Shown here piece by piece: positions 42,891 to 50,612 of a DNA stretch of 64,000 nucleotides; within the stretch, counting starts at the first letter, position 1; every line of letters begins with the position of its first letter. The position numbers and the translations under genes were made by a program. The DNA is from Flavobacterium franklandianum (GTDB lineage: Bacteria > Bacteroidota > Bacteroidia > Flavobacteriales > Flavobacteriaceae), in NCBI RefSeq assembly GCF_007097365.1, contig NZ_VJZR01000001.1, positions 496,001 through 560,000 on the forward strand, in the 5' to 3' direction. Below the pieces are notes generated by a model, which did no database searches, had not been told where the DNA came from, and saw nothing but the letters and a program-made list of their open reading frames with translations.

Positions 42891-44171
42891 TTATTTTCCT
42901 TTTTTCTGTACAATTAACATTCCTGGGTAGAATTCTTTTCCACTTACTTTTTTGAAATATGTTCTATCTATTTTACTATTAGGATTTTCTTCTTCTGCTC
43001 CGAAACGATTATCCCAAATAGGAAAATTTTCGTCAACTTTTACGGAGCCGACTACTGCATAACTAGTTTTGCCATTTTCGCTAATTTGTTGTTCTAAAAC
43101 TTCAAATTTAGATTTGTTGGTTACACCTTCTTTTGTTCCAATTTTTGCTGTGATTGGTTCACCTGTATAAAGAGGGGTTTTTGTTTTGAATTCCTCATGA
43201 TTTTTTTGAAGTTCTATAATAACTGCATCAACCGCTTTTATCGTTGCTCTTTGTACTAATTCTTCTTCTCTTTTATTGGTAAAAATAGAGGATTGTACAT
43301 CTGCCCATGAGTTGTCAGAACCTACATATACTAATTTAAAAATATCTGAATCGTCAAAAGCTTGTTTCTTTTCATTTGTGATGGTGTTGTCTTCAGCCCA
43401 ATATTCATTATAGAATTTTGTTGCTACTTCTTCATTCCAATCCAATCGGTATAAATGCGCATTTGTTTTAACGATATAACCTTTTCCGGCAACAGTTACT
43501 CCTACTGCAACTGCATTTGTGATTAAAGAAGCATTGGAAATTCCGGCATAATCACCAATTGTCCCAAGTGCATTTAACCATCCGCTGGCTTTTTTAGCAA
43601 TTTCTTCTTTTGAGGTATATTTAAATTCATTAACCAATACAAATGTGTTTTTGATTAATTCTTCACCTGCATCAGCCAACATGTCTAGACCTCTTTTGCT
43701 TGCTTTTGCTGTAGCTATGTCTAGTACAGAGGCATCATAGCTGCCTCTAGATCTGATTAGTTCCATATTAAATCCTCCTTTTTCCGAACGATTGAACCAT
43801 TTGGAAACTGCTTCTTTTGCAATACTTTTTAATAGAATTTCGTTGTCTGTTATGGAATTTGCGTTTGTTGGTGAAGTAATTGTTCCAACACGCTTTAATA
43901 GCAATTCGTTCCCTTTTATGGGATCTGCGTTTGTTGGTGAAGTAAAATTTGTAAAAACTCGATTTCCTAAATTATGGTCGTTAAATTTTTCAGGAATTGT
44001 ACTGTTAATGAAGAATTTCTTTATAGAATCGGCATACGGTAAATTTGGTGCATCGACCATAACTGTGTATAGGGAGCTTCTGCGGTATTTCACAGATTTT
44101 TCTTTGTTCTCTTGTGCGTAGAGTGCCGTGAAGAACGTAATTGCTATTAAGCTTAAGATAATTTTTTTCAT
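42891..44171 (-). CDS. Hypothetical exported protein, shorter member of a paralogous pair
   Basis: A 426-residue exported protein (signal peptide ending LYAQ, about residue 20). It shares its whole length with the 533-residue protein encoded just upstream: KYRRSSLYTVMVDAPNLPYA at 28-47, SRGSYDASVLDIATAKASKRG near 165-185, AHLYRLDWNEE, GSDNSWADVQSSIFTN and a final FYPGMLIVQKKGK. A 22-residue tandem duplication unique to this copy repeats TSPTNA...NELLLK (77-93 and 99-115). The segment with GYIVKTNAHLYRLDW is predicted beta-rich. I know no named domain for it. Its place in an operon of exported proteins suggests an envelope structure. Confidence 0.6.
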   Translation of the reverse strand: MKKIILSLIAITFFTALYAQENKEKSVKYRRSSLYTVMVDAPNLPYADSIKKFFINSTIPEKFNDHNLGNRVFTNFTSPTNADPIKGNELLLKRVGTITSPTNANSITDNEILLKSIAKEAVSKWFNRSEKGGFNMELIRSRGSYDASVLDIATAKASKRGLDMLADAGEELIKNTFVLVNEFKYTSKEEIAKKASGWLNALGTIGDYAGISNASLITNAVAVGVTVAGKGYIVKTNAHLYRLDWNEEVATKFYNEYWAEDNTITNEKKQAFDDSDIFKLVYVGSDNSWADVQSSIFTNKREEELVQRATIKAVDAVIIELQKNHEEFKTKTPLYTGEPITAKIGTKEGVTNKSKFEVLEQQISENGKTSYAVVGSVKVDENFPIWDNRFGAEEENPNSKIDRTYFKKVSGKEFYPGMLIVQKKGK

Positions 44172-44335
44172 TTAATTTTATTTTGATTGTTAATATTTAG
44201 TTGTTTTGATTTTTTTATAATATTTATATTGTTAATATTTTAAAGAAAAAATTAGCCATATAATAATGCATTTACATTACTTGTTTTATATAGATTTTAA
44301 AATGAATAAAGAAAAGTCCATACGTCTTTATGGTG

Positions 44336-45937
44336 TTATTTTCCTTTTTTTTGAACCAAGAGCATTCCTGGGTAAAAATCTTTACCACTAACTTTTTTAA
44401 AGTATGTTTTGTCAGTTGTTGTAATTGGATTTTCAACATCGGCACCATAACGATTGTCCCAAATTGGAAATGCAGTATCTACTTTTAATACACCTACGTT
44501 AACATATTTTGGGATTCCATTTTCATCGATTTGCTGTTCTAACACATCAAAAACAGATTTTTCATTCAATCCTTCTTTTAATCCAATTTTTGCAGTGAGT
44601 GGCTCATTTGTATATATTGGTGTTTTCGTTTTGAATTCATCGTGATTTTTTTGAAGTTTTACAACTACTGCATCCATTGCTTTCAATGTGGCTCTTTCAA
44701 CTAATTTTAGATCTGTTTTATTGGTAAAAATTGAAGATTGTACATCTGCCCACGAATCGTCAGAACCTATATAAACAAGATTAAAAATATCAGTTTCATC
44801 AAACGCTTTTTTCATTTCGGGAGTTATACTTTTGTCTGTTGCCCAAAAGTCGTTATAGAATTTTGTAGAGACCTCTTCATTCCAATCCAATCGATACAAA
44901 TGCGCTTTTGTTTTAACAATATAACCTTTGCCAGCAATAGTTACGCCCACCGAGAGAGCTGTTGCTACTGTGGCAATTGTATTGGCTTGAGGAACACCTG
45001 CGTAACTTGCTGCAGTTGCGGCAATATTTAGCCATTTGTTAGTTTTTTTAGCTATTACTTCTTTATCAGTATATTTGAATTCGTTTATTAACACAAAAGT
45101 GTTTTTAATTAAATCTTCACCTGCGTCGCCCAGCATAGTTATACCTCTTTTACTTGCTCTAGCTTTTGCGATGTCAAGTACTGAGGCATCATAATTTCCT
45201 CTTGATTTAATCAGATTCATATTGAATCCTCCTTTTGGCGAGCGGCCGAACCATTTTGCAACTAATTCTCTTGCAATGTCATTTGTGCCTTTTTGGGTTT
45301 CTTTAATCTGGTCTTTAAGTTCTTGAGGCATAAGGTCTACAAGTTCCTTTTGATATCTTTGGCTATCAAATTGTAATCTTTTGTCTATGTATTCTGTTAT
45401 TTTATTTTTTTTAGTAACTCCAATTTCCTTTGCTTCATCTGTAAGTTTTTTTCTTTCGGCTTGATATTCTTTTAGGTATGGTGACGATGTGGTATTCAAT
45501 AAAAGGGCTGTGTTTGAACTTGAAGATGCCATTCTAAATAAAGCGGCGTTGCCAGAATATTGAGCAGGGGGTGAGGCGGGGATGCTGCCTGGCAAGTTTT
45601 CTAAAACTCTTTTGTCTAAATTATGGTTGTTAAATTTGTCTGGAATTTTGCTTGTTATAAAGTATTTTTTTATCGAATCGGCAAAAGGTATGTTTGGTGT
45701 TTCAATCATAACAGTGTATAAAGAACTTCTTCTATACTTGATTTTTAACGGATTTGATTCAGGTGCTTCCTCTATAATTGGAGCATCTATAAATTCAGGC
45801 TCTTCTTTAATTTCGGTTTTCACCAAGGTTTTTTTAACGGTTTTTTTGTAGGTAGTTCCTTTTTTTACTTTTGACTGCGCACTTAAAGTAGCGATTGTTA
45901 AAAATAATAAGAAGGCGGTTAGTATTTTTTTTTTCAT
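44336..45937 (-). CDS. Hypothetical exported protein, longer member of a paralogous pair
   Basis: A 533-residue exported protein (signal peptide ending LSAQ, about residue 21), first gene of the six-gene cluster. After a Lys/Glu/Pro-rich linker (residues 22-66) it shares KYRRSSLYTVMIETPNIPFA, YDASVLDIAKARASKRG, GYIVKTKAHLYRLDWNEE, GSDDSWADVQSSIFTNK and the ending DFYPGMLLVQKKGK with the 426-residue paralogue. It differs by a helical, charged insertion at about 150-235 (KEYQAERKKLTDEAKE, FDSQRYQKELVDLMPQELKD) that could form a coiled coil. A 164-base gap separates it from the paralogue, longer than the other gaps in the cluster. Function unknown. Confidence 0.6.
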   Translation of the reverse strand: MKKKILTAFLLFLTIATLSAQSKVKKGTTYKKTVKKTLVKTEIKEEPEFIDAPIIEEAPESNPLKIKYRRSSLYTVMIETPNIPFADSIKKYFITSKIPDKFNNHNLDKRVLENLPGSIPASPPAQYSGNAALFRMASSSSNTALLLNTTSSPYLKEYQAERKKLTDEAKEIGVTKKNKITEYIDKRLQFDSQRYQKELVDLMPQELKDQIKETQKGTNDIARELVAKWFGRSPKGGFNMNLIKSRGNYDASVLDIAKARASKRGITMLGDAGEDLIKNTFVLINEFKYTDKEVIAKKTNKWLNIAATAASYAGVPQANTIATVATALSVGVTIAGKGYIVKTKAHLYRLDWNEEVSTKFYNDFWATDKSITPEMKKAFDETDIFNLVYIGSDDSWADVQSSIFTNKTDLKLVERATLKAMDAVVVKLQKNHDEFKTKTPIYTNEPLTAKIGLKEGLNEKSVFDVLEQQIDENGIPKYVNVGVLKVDTAFPIWDNRYGADVENPITTTDKTYFKKVSGKDFYPGMLLVQKKGK

Positions 45938-46000
45938 ATATGCTTATTTTTTTCTTTTTACAAATAAATTTGCTTGCTTTCAAAGAAAGATTGTTTTTTT

Positions 46001-46028
46001 TAAACATACAATACCTACTTTTAGGTAT
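46001..46028 (-). promoter_or_regulatory. Candidate promoter with embedded palindrome for the secreted-protein cluster
   Basis: Read on the minus strand, a TATGTTTA box (46001-46008, near match to TAnnTTTG) lies 63 bases before the first gene of the cluster. Three bases upstream is the palindrome ATACCTA-CTTT-TAGGTAT (46011-46028). It would occupy the spacer between the -7 and -33 boxes, where a repressor would block the promoter. Confidence 0.45.
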
Positions 46029-46201
46029 ATTTTAATAAAAAAAAAGTACAATAAAACTTGTTATTTTATAAATTAGTTTTCAATATTAGGATGGTTATTT
46101 ACTAAAAAGTCAAGAATTATATTAAAGTGTTGGGATTAGAATTCTATATAAATTCTAAATAAATGATATATTTTATCACTGGTTTTTTGACCTTGTAGCA
46201 C

Positions 46202-46774
46202 TTTGATAAGATTTCAAAGTTAATACCAAGTTCAAAAGTAATTATCAATGATCAAAAAGCTGCCTCTGAAGCAGTGCAACATTTGATAGATATTGGATGC
46301 AAAAAAATTGCCCATATAAGAGGTCCTGAAAATCCGCAAAATGCAATTGATCGTTTTCTTGGATATAAAAAAACACTTGAAAAAAACGGAATACTTTTCG
46401 ATTCTAAATTGGTTTACACTTGTGAAAATGTAACTTTTGATGAAGGATTAGAATTCGCAAAACAAATTGTAAACGATCATCCAGATGTTGATGGTATTTT
46501 TGCCGTTACATATTTAGTGGCCGTTGGAGTTTTAGCTTATTTTAATGAGAAAGGCATTCAAGTACCTGATCAAATTGCTGTTATTGGTTTTAGTAATTGG
46601 TTTATGGCGCAAGTAATAACGCCAAAATTAAGCACTGTAGATCAACCAAGTTATGAAATGGGAGTTGCTGCTTTTTCTTTATTACTCGAAGAGATGATTT
46701 GCCATAAGGAAGGAAAAGTGTTCCACCCGAGAACAATCGAATTGGAGACGAGTATTATAGTAAGAGAATCGAGT
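46202..46774 (+). pseudogene. 5'-truncated copy of the LacI regulator gene
   Basis: This segment matches 39206-39778 of the intact regulator gene almost base for base and encodes its residues 148-338, continuing in frame to a new end SSLRGAK and a stop near 46792. It lacks the HTH and half of the sugar-binding core, so it cannot act as a normal repressor. A GTG at 46274 could start a 172-residue product in principle. Of the four differences I count, one turns the conserved effector-site Asp251 (VTDLVAVG) into Tyr and another turns Val into Leu, consistent with relaxed selection. It lies on the far side of the six-gene cluster from the intact gene. Confidence 0.9.
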
Positions 46775-46908
46775 TTAAGGGGCGCAAAGTGATTTTTATT
46801 ACCCAATCTTTCCTGGCTAGAGATTAAATAAAAGAAAATCAAACAGCACCACCTTTTTTTTAAGAATTGATGTTTTTGTAATCCAATACAATTAATAAAT
46901 CAATCAAT

Positions 46909-47390
46909 TTAAAAATTTTGAAGCTCTAAAAACTCCTTTTTACTGTTTTCTAGTTTAGATTTTACAACCACAAAAGTTTTAGAAAGTTCATCGTGCCAAC
47001 CCAGTTTTCGTCCTCTAAAAAAAGTAAAATATTCAAAAGGAATTATTCTTACCAACGTCCTTCCTAAAATATCGATTGGTTTAGGTTTTGAACCGTCAAT
47101 CCTAACAACTATTGTTTTTGTGAAATATTTAGATATAGTTCTGGCAAATACTATTTCGAATGTAGCATAATATAAAAACATTAGTATTGTCCAAAATAAA
47201 AAATTTTGGGCTTTATCAAATGAATTTAACCAATCTAATAAAGAACTATACGCATCAAACGCAATAAATGCTGCTATAAAATAAAGTATAGAGTTGATAA
47301 TATTCATAAAAACTATATCTATCGCAAAGTTCAAAGCGCGAGTAGTTTTTGGGCTAGAATATAATTGGGTATCGTGAATTTAGTTTCCAT
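46909..47390 (-). pseudogene. RDD-family membrane protein with apparent frameshift
   Basis: The frame ending at 46909 encodes an RDD-type membrane protein (NFAIDIVFMNIIN near its N-terminus, RTLVRIIPFEYFTFF and LGWHDELSKTFVVV near the C-terminus), but its start in that frame would be late and lacks the family's opening. In another frame an ATG at 47390 gives METKFTIPNYILAQK, a normal RDD start, which then meets a stop. Adding one A to the five-A run (47346-47350, read on the minus strand) joins the two as METKFTIPNYILAQKTTRAL, continuing into NFAIDIV. Either the gene is broken by a one-base deletion or the sequence has a homopolymer error. Membrane segments lie near residues 27-60 and 65-85 of the joined protein. 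Confidence 0.7.
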
Positions 47391-47456
47391 TTAATTGCAA
47401 AAAAAAAACAGTGACCAAAATGATAACTGTTTCAAAAGTAAGATTATTTTTCGAAA

Positions 47457-47519
47457 TTATGAACCACACATTTCACAATCTTCTGGTCTAGCTTTTATGG
47501 GTTGTTTACAAACAATAAA
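47457..47519 (-). pseudogene. Remnant resembling the NrdA C-terminal tail
   Basis: A short open stretch of about 20 codons reads [20 protein letters not shown] then stop. Its last nine residues are identical to the end of the ribonucleotide reductase alpha subunit encoded at 50613 ([10 protein letters not shown]), with 28 of the last 30 bases matching. It follows the Lrp gene's stop, has no start codon and is preceded by in-frame stops. It is probably a leftover of an nrdA fragment. Confidence 0.5.
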
Positions 47520-47530
47520 TTAAAATCATA

Positions 47531-47992
47531 TCAAATTGACAATGCTGTACTATTCTTGATTTCTCCCATTACAAAAACACTGTGTGTATTTCCAATATTT
47601 TCGATGGTGGATAATTTATTCATTACAAAATCCTGATAACTAGACATGTCTTCGACCAAAATCTTCAGCATAAAATCATAATCGCCCGCAATATTGTAGC
47701 ATTCGATGATTTCTTGAAGTGCCACGATGTCTTTTACAAAATTGCTTCCCACATTTTTAGCGTGTTCTTTTAGTCGGACATTACAAAAAACAGTCATCCC
47801 AAGATTCAATTTTTTCTTGTCTAATAAAGCGACATACTTCATAATATAACCATCGCGTTCCAGTCTTTTGATGCGCTCATAAACTGGTGTAACCGTCAAG
47901 AATAATTTACTTGCTAGCTCTTTTGTGTTGATATTGGAGTTCTCTTGCAGCTGTTTTAAGATCTGCAAATCGATGTTGTCTAAGTTTTCCAT
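47531..47992 (-). CDS. Lrp/AsnC-family transcriptional regulator
   Basis: A 153-residue feast/famine-type regulator. The N-terminal HTH (DLQILKQLQENSNINTKELASKLFLTVTPVYERIKRLERDGYI, residues 8-50) is followed by the RAM/AsnC ligand-binding domain, with the family's CYNIAGDYDFMLKILVEDMSSYQDFV (99-124) and IENIGNTHSVFVMGEIKNS. The length is normal. It diverges from metE across 158 bases, so it probably senses an amino acid, perhaps methionine, and controls metE and itself. That link rests on position only. Confidence 0.9.
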   Translation of the reverse strand: MENLDNIDLQILKQLQENSNINTKELASKLFLTVTPVYERIKRLERDGYIMKYVALLDKKKLNLGMTVFCNVRLKEHAKNVGSNFVKDIVALQEIIECYNIAGDYDFMLKILVEDMSSYQDFVMNKLSTIENIGNTHSVFVMGEIKNSTALSI

Positions 47993-48116
47993 AGTTTTTT
48001 TTACTGTTTGAATTCAATTGCAAAGTTTTATTCCATACAAATTACTGTAAAATTTACAAAACACACATCATTTTACTTAGTTATAATGCAAATTAAAGTT
48101 TAAAAACCCATTACAA

Positions 48117-48124
48117 TACCTTTG
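48117..48124 (+). promoter_or_regulatory. -7 promoter box of metE
   Basis: TACCTTTG is a full TAnnTTTG match, 26 bases before the metE start. The predicted leader is only about 20 bases, too short for a SAM or other riboswitch, so control must be by protein, perhaps the divergent Lrp-type regulator. Confidence 0.6.
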
Positions 48125-48150
48125 TATAGTAAAAAATACTTCAAAAAAAT

Positions 48151-50475
48151 ATGAAAACAAATAATTTGGGCTACCCAAGAATTGGCAGCAACAGAGAACT
48201 TAAAAGAGCGAGTGAATTATACTGGGCTGGAATAATTACTACAGATGAATTGCTTACGGTCGGAAAAAACATTCGTGCAGCAAACTGGCAATTGCAAGCC
48301 AAAACAGGAATCGATTTAATTCCTTCCAATGACTTTTCGTTCTACGACCAGGTTTTGGATCTAAGCCTTACATTGGGAGCTATCCCCAAAAGATATAGTG
48401 AAATTGCCAAGACAAACTCCGCTTTGGATTTGTATTTTGCAATGGCAAGAGGTTCACAAAAAGAAGAACAAGACGTTGTGGCTATGGAAATGACGAAATG
48501 GTTTGATACCAACTACCATTATATCGTTCCAGAATTTACAAAAAATCAAAAATTCGAATTGTTTTCAACCAAAATCATCGATGAATTTGTAGAATCTAAA
48601 AAAATAGGAATCACTACAAAGCCCGTACTTATTAGCCCTGTATCTTATTTATTACTCGGAAAAGAAAAAGAAGCGGGTTTTCATAGAATTGATTTAATCG
48701 AAAAAGTATTGCCTGTCTATTTCGAAATTTTTAATGAATTAGAAAAAGAAGGAGCGGAATACATTCAGCTAGACGAACCTTTTTTGGCCTTGAACCTAAC
48801 CGATAAAGAACGCAATGCAATTACCTTTGCGTACAACGAAATCAACAAAAACTTCCCTTCTCTAAAAATTATTTTGACCAATTATTTTGATTGCTTTGGC
48901 GAAAATCTAGACACTGTTTTAGCTTTGCCAGTTGATACTTTGCATTTAGATTTGGTAAGTTGTTCTTCGCAATTGAATGATATTTTAGAATCAGGGAAAT
49001 TGGCGAGTAATGTGAATCTTTCTCTTGGAGTAGTTGACGGAAGAAACATCTGGAAAAATGATTTCAAAAAATCTTTGGCTTTAATAGAGAAAGCAACCAA
49101 TGCAATTGGTAAAAACCGAATTTTTATTGCTCCGTCTTGTTCGCTTATTCACAGTCCGTGCGACTTGGATTTAGAAATCAATGATGATAACTTGACGCCA
49201 GAAATCAAGCAATGGTTAGCTTTTTCCAAACAAAAAATTGAAGAAATCGTATTGCTTCAAAACTTTGCTTTAGACGAAGTAAGTCTGGTGGATTCGGTTT
49301 CATTTCAACAAAATACTATTGCCAATGATAACCGTAAAACTTCAAAATTAATCCATAACGATAGTGTAAAAAATAGAGTTGCGAGCATTACCACTGGCGA
49401 TTACGAAAGACAAAACACTTTTGCTACAAGAAGAAAAAGTCAAATTGACGCCCTGAATCTTCCTTTGTTTCCAACGACAACAATCGGTTCTTTTCCACAA
49501 ACTACCGAAGTAAGAAGTTGGAGAGCCAAGTTCAAAAAAGGCGAATTGAGTCAACAACAATACGACGATTTACTTCAAAAAGAAACCGAAGAAACCATCC
49601 GTTTTCAGGAAGAAACCGGAATCGATGTCTTAGTTCACGGAGAATTTGAACGCAACGATATGGTGGAATATTTCGGGGAACAATTGGACGGATTTACGTT
49701 TACCAAAAATGGTTGGGTGCAGAGTTATGGTAGCCGTTGTGTGAAACCTCCAGTTATTTATGGTGATGTTTCCCGTCCCAATCCAATGACGGTAAAATGG
49801 GCTGAATTTGCACAATCGCTTACGCAAAAATGGGTAAAAGGAATGTTGACTGGTCCAGTTACTATTTTGCAATGGTCTTTTGTTCGTAACGATCAATCGC
49901 GTTCTGAAACCTGCACGCAAATTGCTTTGGCGATACGTGACGAAGTAGTCGATTTAGAAAAAGCAGGAATCAAAATCATCCAAATTGACGAACCTGCCAT
50001 TCGTGAAGGATTACCCTTGCGTAAAGAGGAATGGGCAAACTATTTAGATTGGGCAATAAAAGCCTTTCGAATTTCAGCTTCTGGTGTAAAAGATGACACC
50101 CAAATTCATACGCATATGTGTTACAGTGAATTCAATGACATTATCCAAAATATTGCCGATATGGATGCCGATGTTATCACTATCGAATGTTCGCGTTCGC
50201 AAATGGAATTATTGGATGTTTTTGCTGATTTTAAATACCCGAATGAAATCGGACCAGGAGTTTATGACATTCACTCGCCACGAGTTCCATCACGAAATGA
50301 AATGGTCCATTTATTAGAAAAAGCTGCTGCTGTAGTTCCTGCAGATCAACTTTGGGTGAATCCTGATTGTGGATTGAAAACCAGACATTGGGACGAAACT
50401 AAAAAAGCATTAATCGAAATGGTCGCTGCTGCAAAAGAAATGAGGGTGGCTGTCGAGAATATTGCAACGGTTTAA
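48151..50475 (+). CDS. metE: Cobalamin-independent methionine synthase
   Basis: Transfers the methyl group of 5-methyltetrahydropteroyl-triglutamate to homocysteine, the last step of methionine synthesis, in the cytoplasm. It has 774 residues, the normal length, with both barrel domains. The N-terminus LGYPRIGSNRELKRASELYW and the junction FPTTTIGSFPQTTEVRSWR are typical. The zinc ligands of the C-terminal barrel are seen as HMC (His655, Cys657), IECSRS (Glu679) and NPDCGLKTR (Cys740). It stands alone, divergent from the Lrp-type regulator and followed by a terminator. No B12 requirement follows from this gene. Confidence 0.97.
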   Translation: MKTNNLGYPRIGSNRELKRASELYWAGIITTDELLTVGKNIRAANWQLQAKTGIDLIPSNDFSFYDQVLDLSLTLGAIPKRYSEIAKTNSALDLYFAMARGSQKEEQDVVAMEMTKWFDTNYHYIVPEFTKNQKFELFSTKIIDEFVESKKIGITTKPVLISPVSYLLLGKEKEAGFHRIDLIEKVLPVYFEIFNELEKEGAEYIQLDEPFLALNLTDKERNAITFAYNEINKNFPSLKIILTNYFDCFGENLDTVLALPVDTLHLDLVSCSSQLNDILESGKLASNVNLSLGVVDGRNIWKNDFKKSLALIEKATNAIGKNRIFIAPSCSLIHSPCDLDLEINDDNLTPEIKQWLAFSKQKIEEIVLLQNFALDEVSLVDSVSFQQNTIANDNRKTSKLIHNDSVKNRVASITTGDYERQNTFATRRKSQIDALNLPLFPTTTIGSFPQTTEVRSWRAKFKKGELSQQQYDDLLQKETEETIRFQEETGIDVLVHGEFERNDMVEYFGEQLDGFTFTKNGWVQSYGSRCVKPPVIYGDVSRPNPMTVKWAEFAQSLTQKWVKGMLTGPVTILQWSFVRNDQSRSETCTQIALAIRDEVVDLEKAGIKIIQIDEPAIREGLPLRKEEWANYLDWAIKAFRISASGVKDDTQIHTHMCYSEFNDIIQNIADMDADVITIECSRSQMELLDVFADFKYPNEIGPGVYDIHSPRVPSRNEMVHLLEKAAAVVPADQLWVNPDCGLKTRHWDETKKALIEMVAAAKEMRVAVENIATV

Positions 50476-50495
50476 TACCTATTTCATAACTGAAA

Positions 50496-50527
50496 AACCC
50501 TAGTAAATTTTAAATTTATTAGGGGTT
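50496..50527 (+). terminator. Terminator hairpin after metE
   Basis: AACCCTAGTAAATTT pairs with AAATTTATTAGGGGTT with one or two mismatches, 20 bases past the metE stop. It is followed by a T-rich stretch on the plus strand. Confidence 0.65.
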
Positions 50528-50540
50528 GTGTTATCAAAAA

Positions 50541-50588
50541 TTAAAAAATCACCATATTGTTGACGTCAACAAAATGGTGATTTTTTAA
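50541..50588. terminator. 48-bp near-perfect palindrome between metE and nrdA
   Basis: The two 24-base arms (50541-50564 and 50565-50588) are complementary except at one position and meet at GACGTC. Runs of T on both strands make it a bidirectional terminator for the convergent metE and nrdA genes. Confidence 0.8.
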
Positions 50589-50612
50589 TTTTATGGATTA
50601 TTGTCAAATTGA

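Noticed and set aside
40529..45851. Plus-strand open frames within the secreted-protein cluster
   Set aside because: They lie opposite longer minus-strand genes with signal peptides and clear paralogy, and have no start context or recognisable domains.
46274..46792. An intact 172-residue regulator starting at GTG 46274
   Set aside because: It lacks the DNA-binding part and is an almost exact copy of the 3' end of the lacI gene, so I treat it as a fragment.
48001..48150. SAM or cobalamin riboswitch upstream of metE
   Set aside because: No conserved core is seen and the predicted leader is only about 20 bases.
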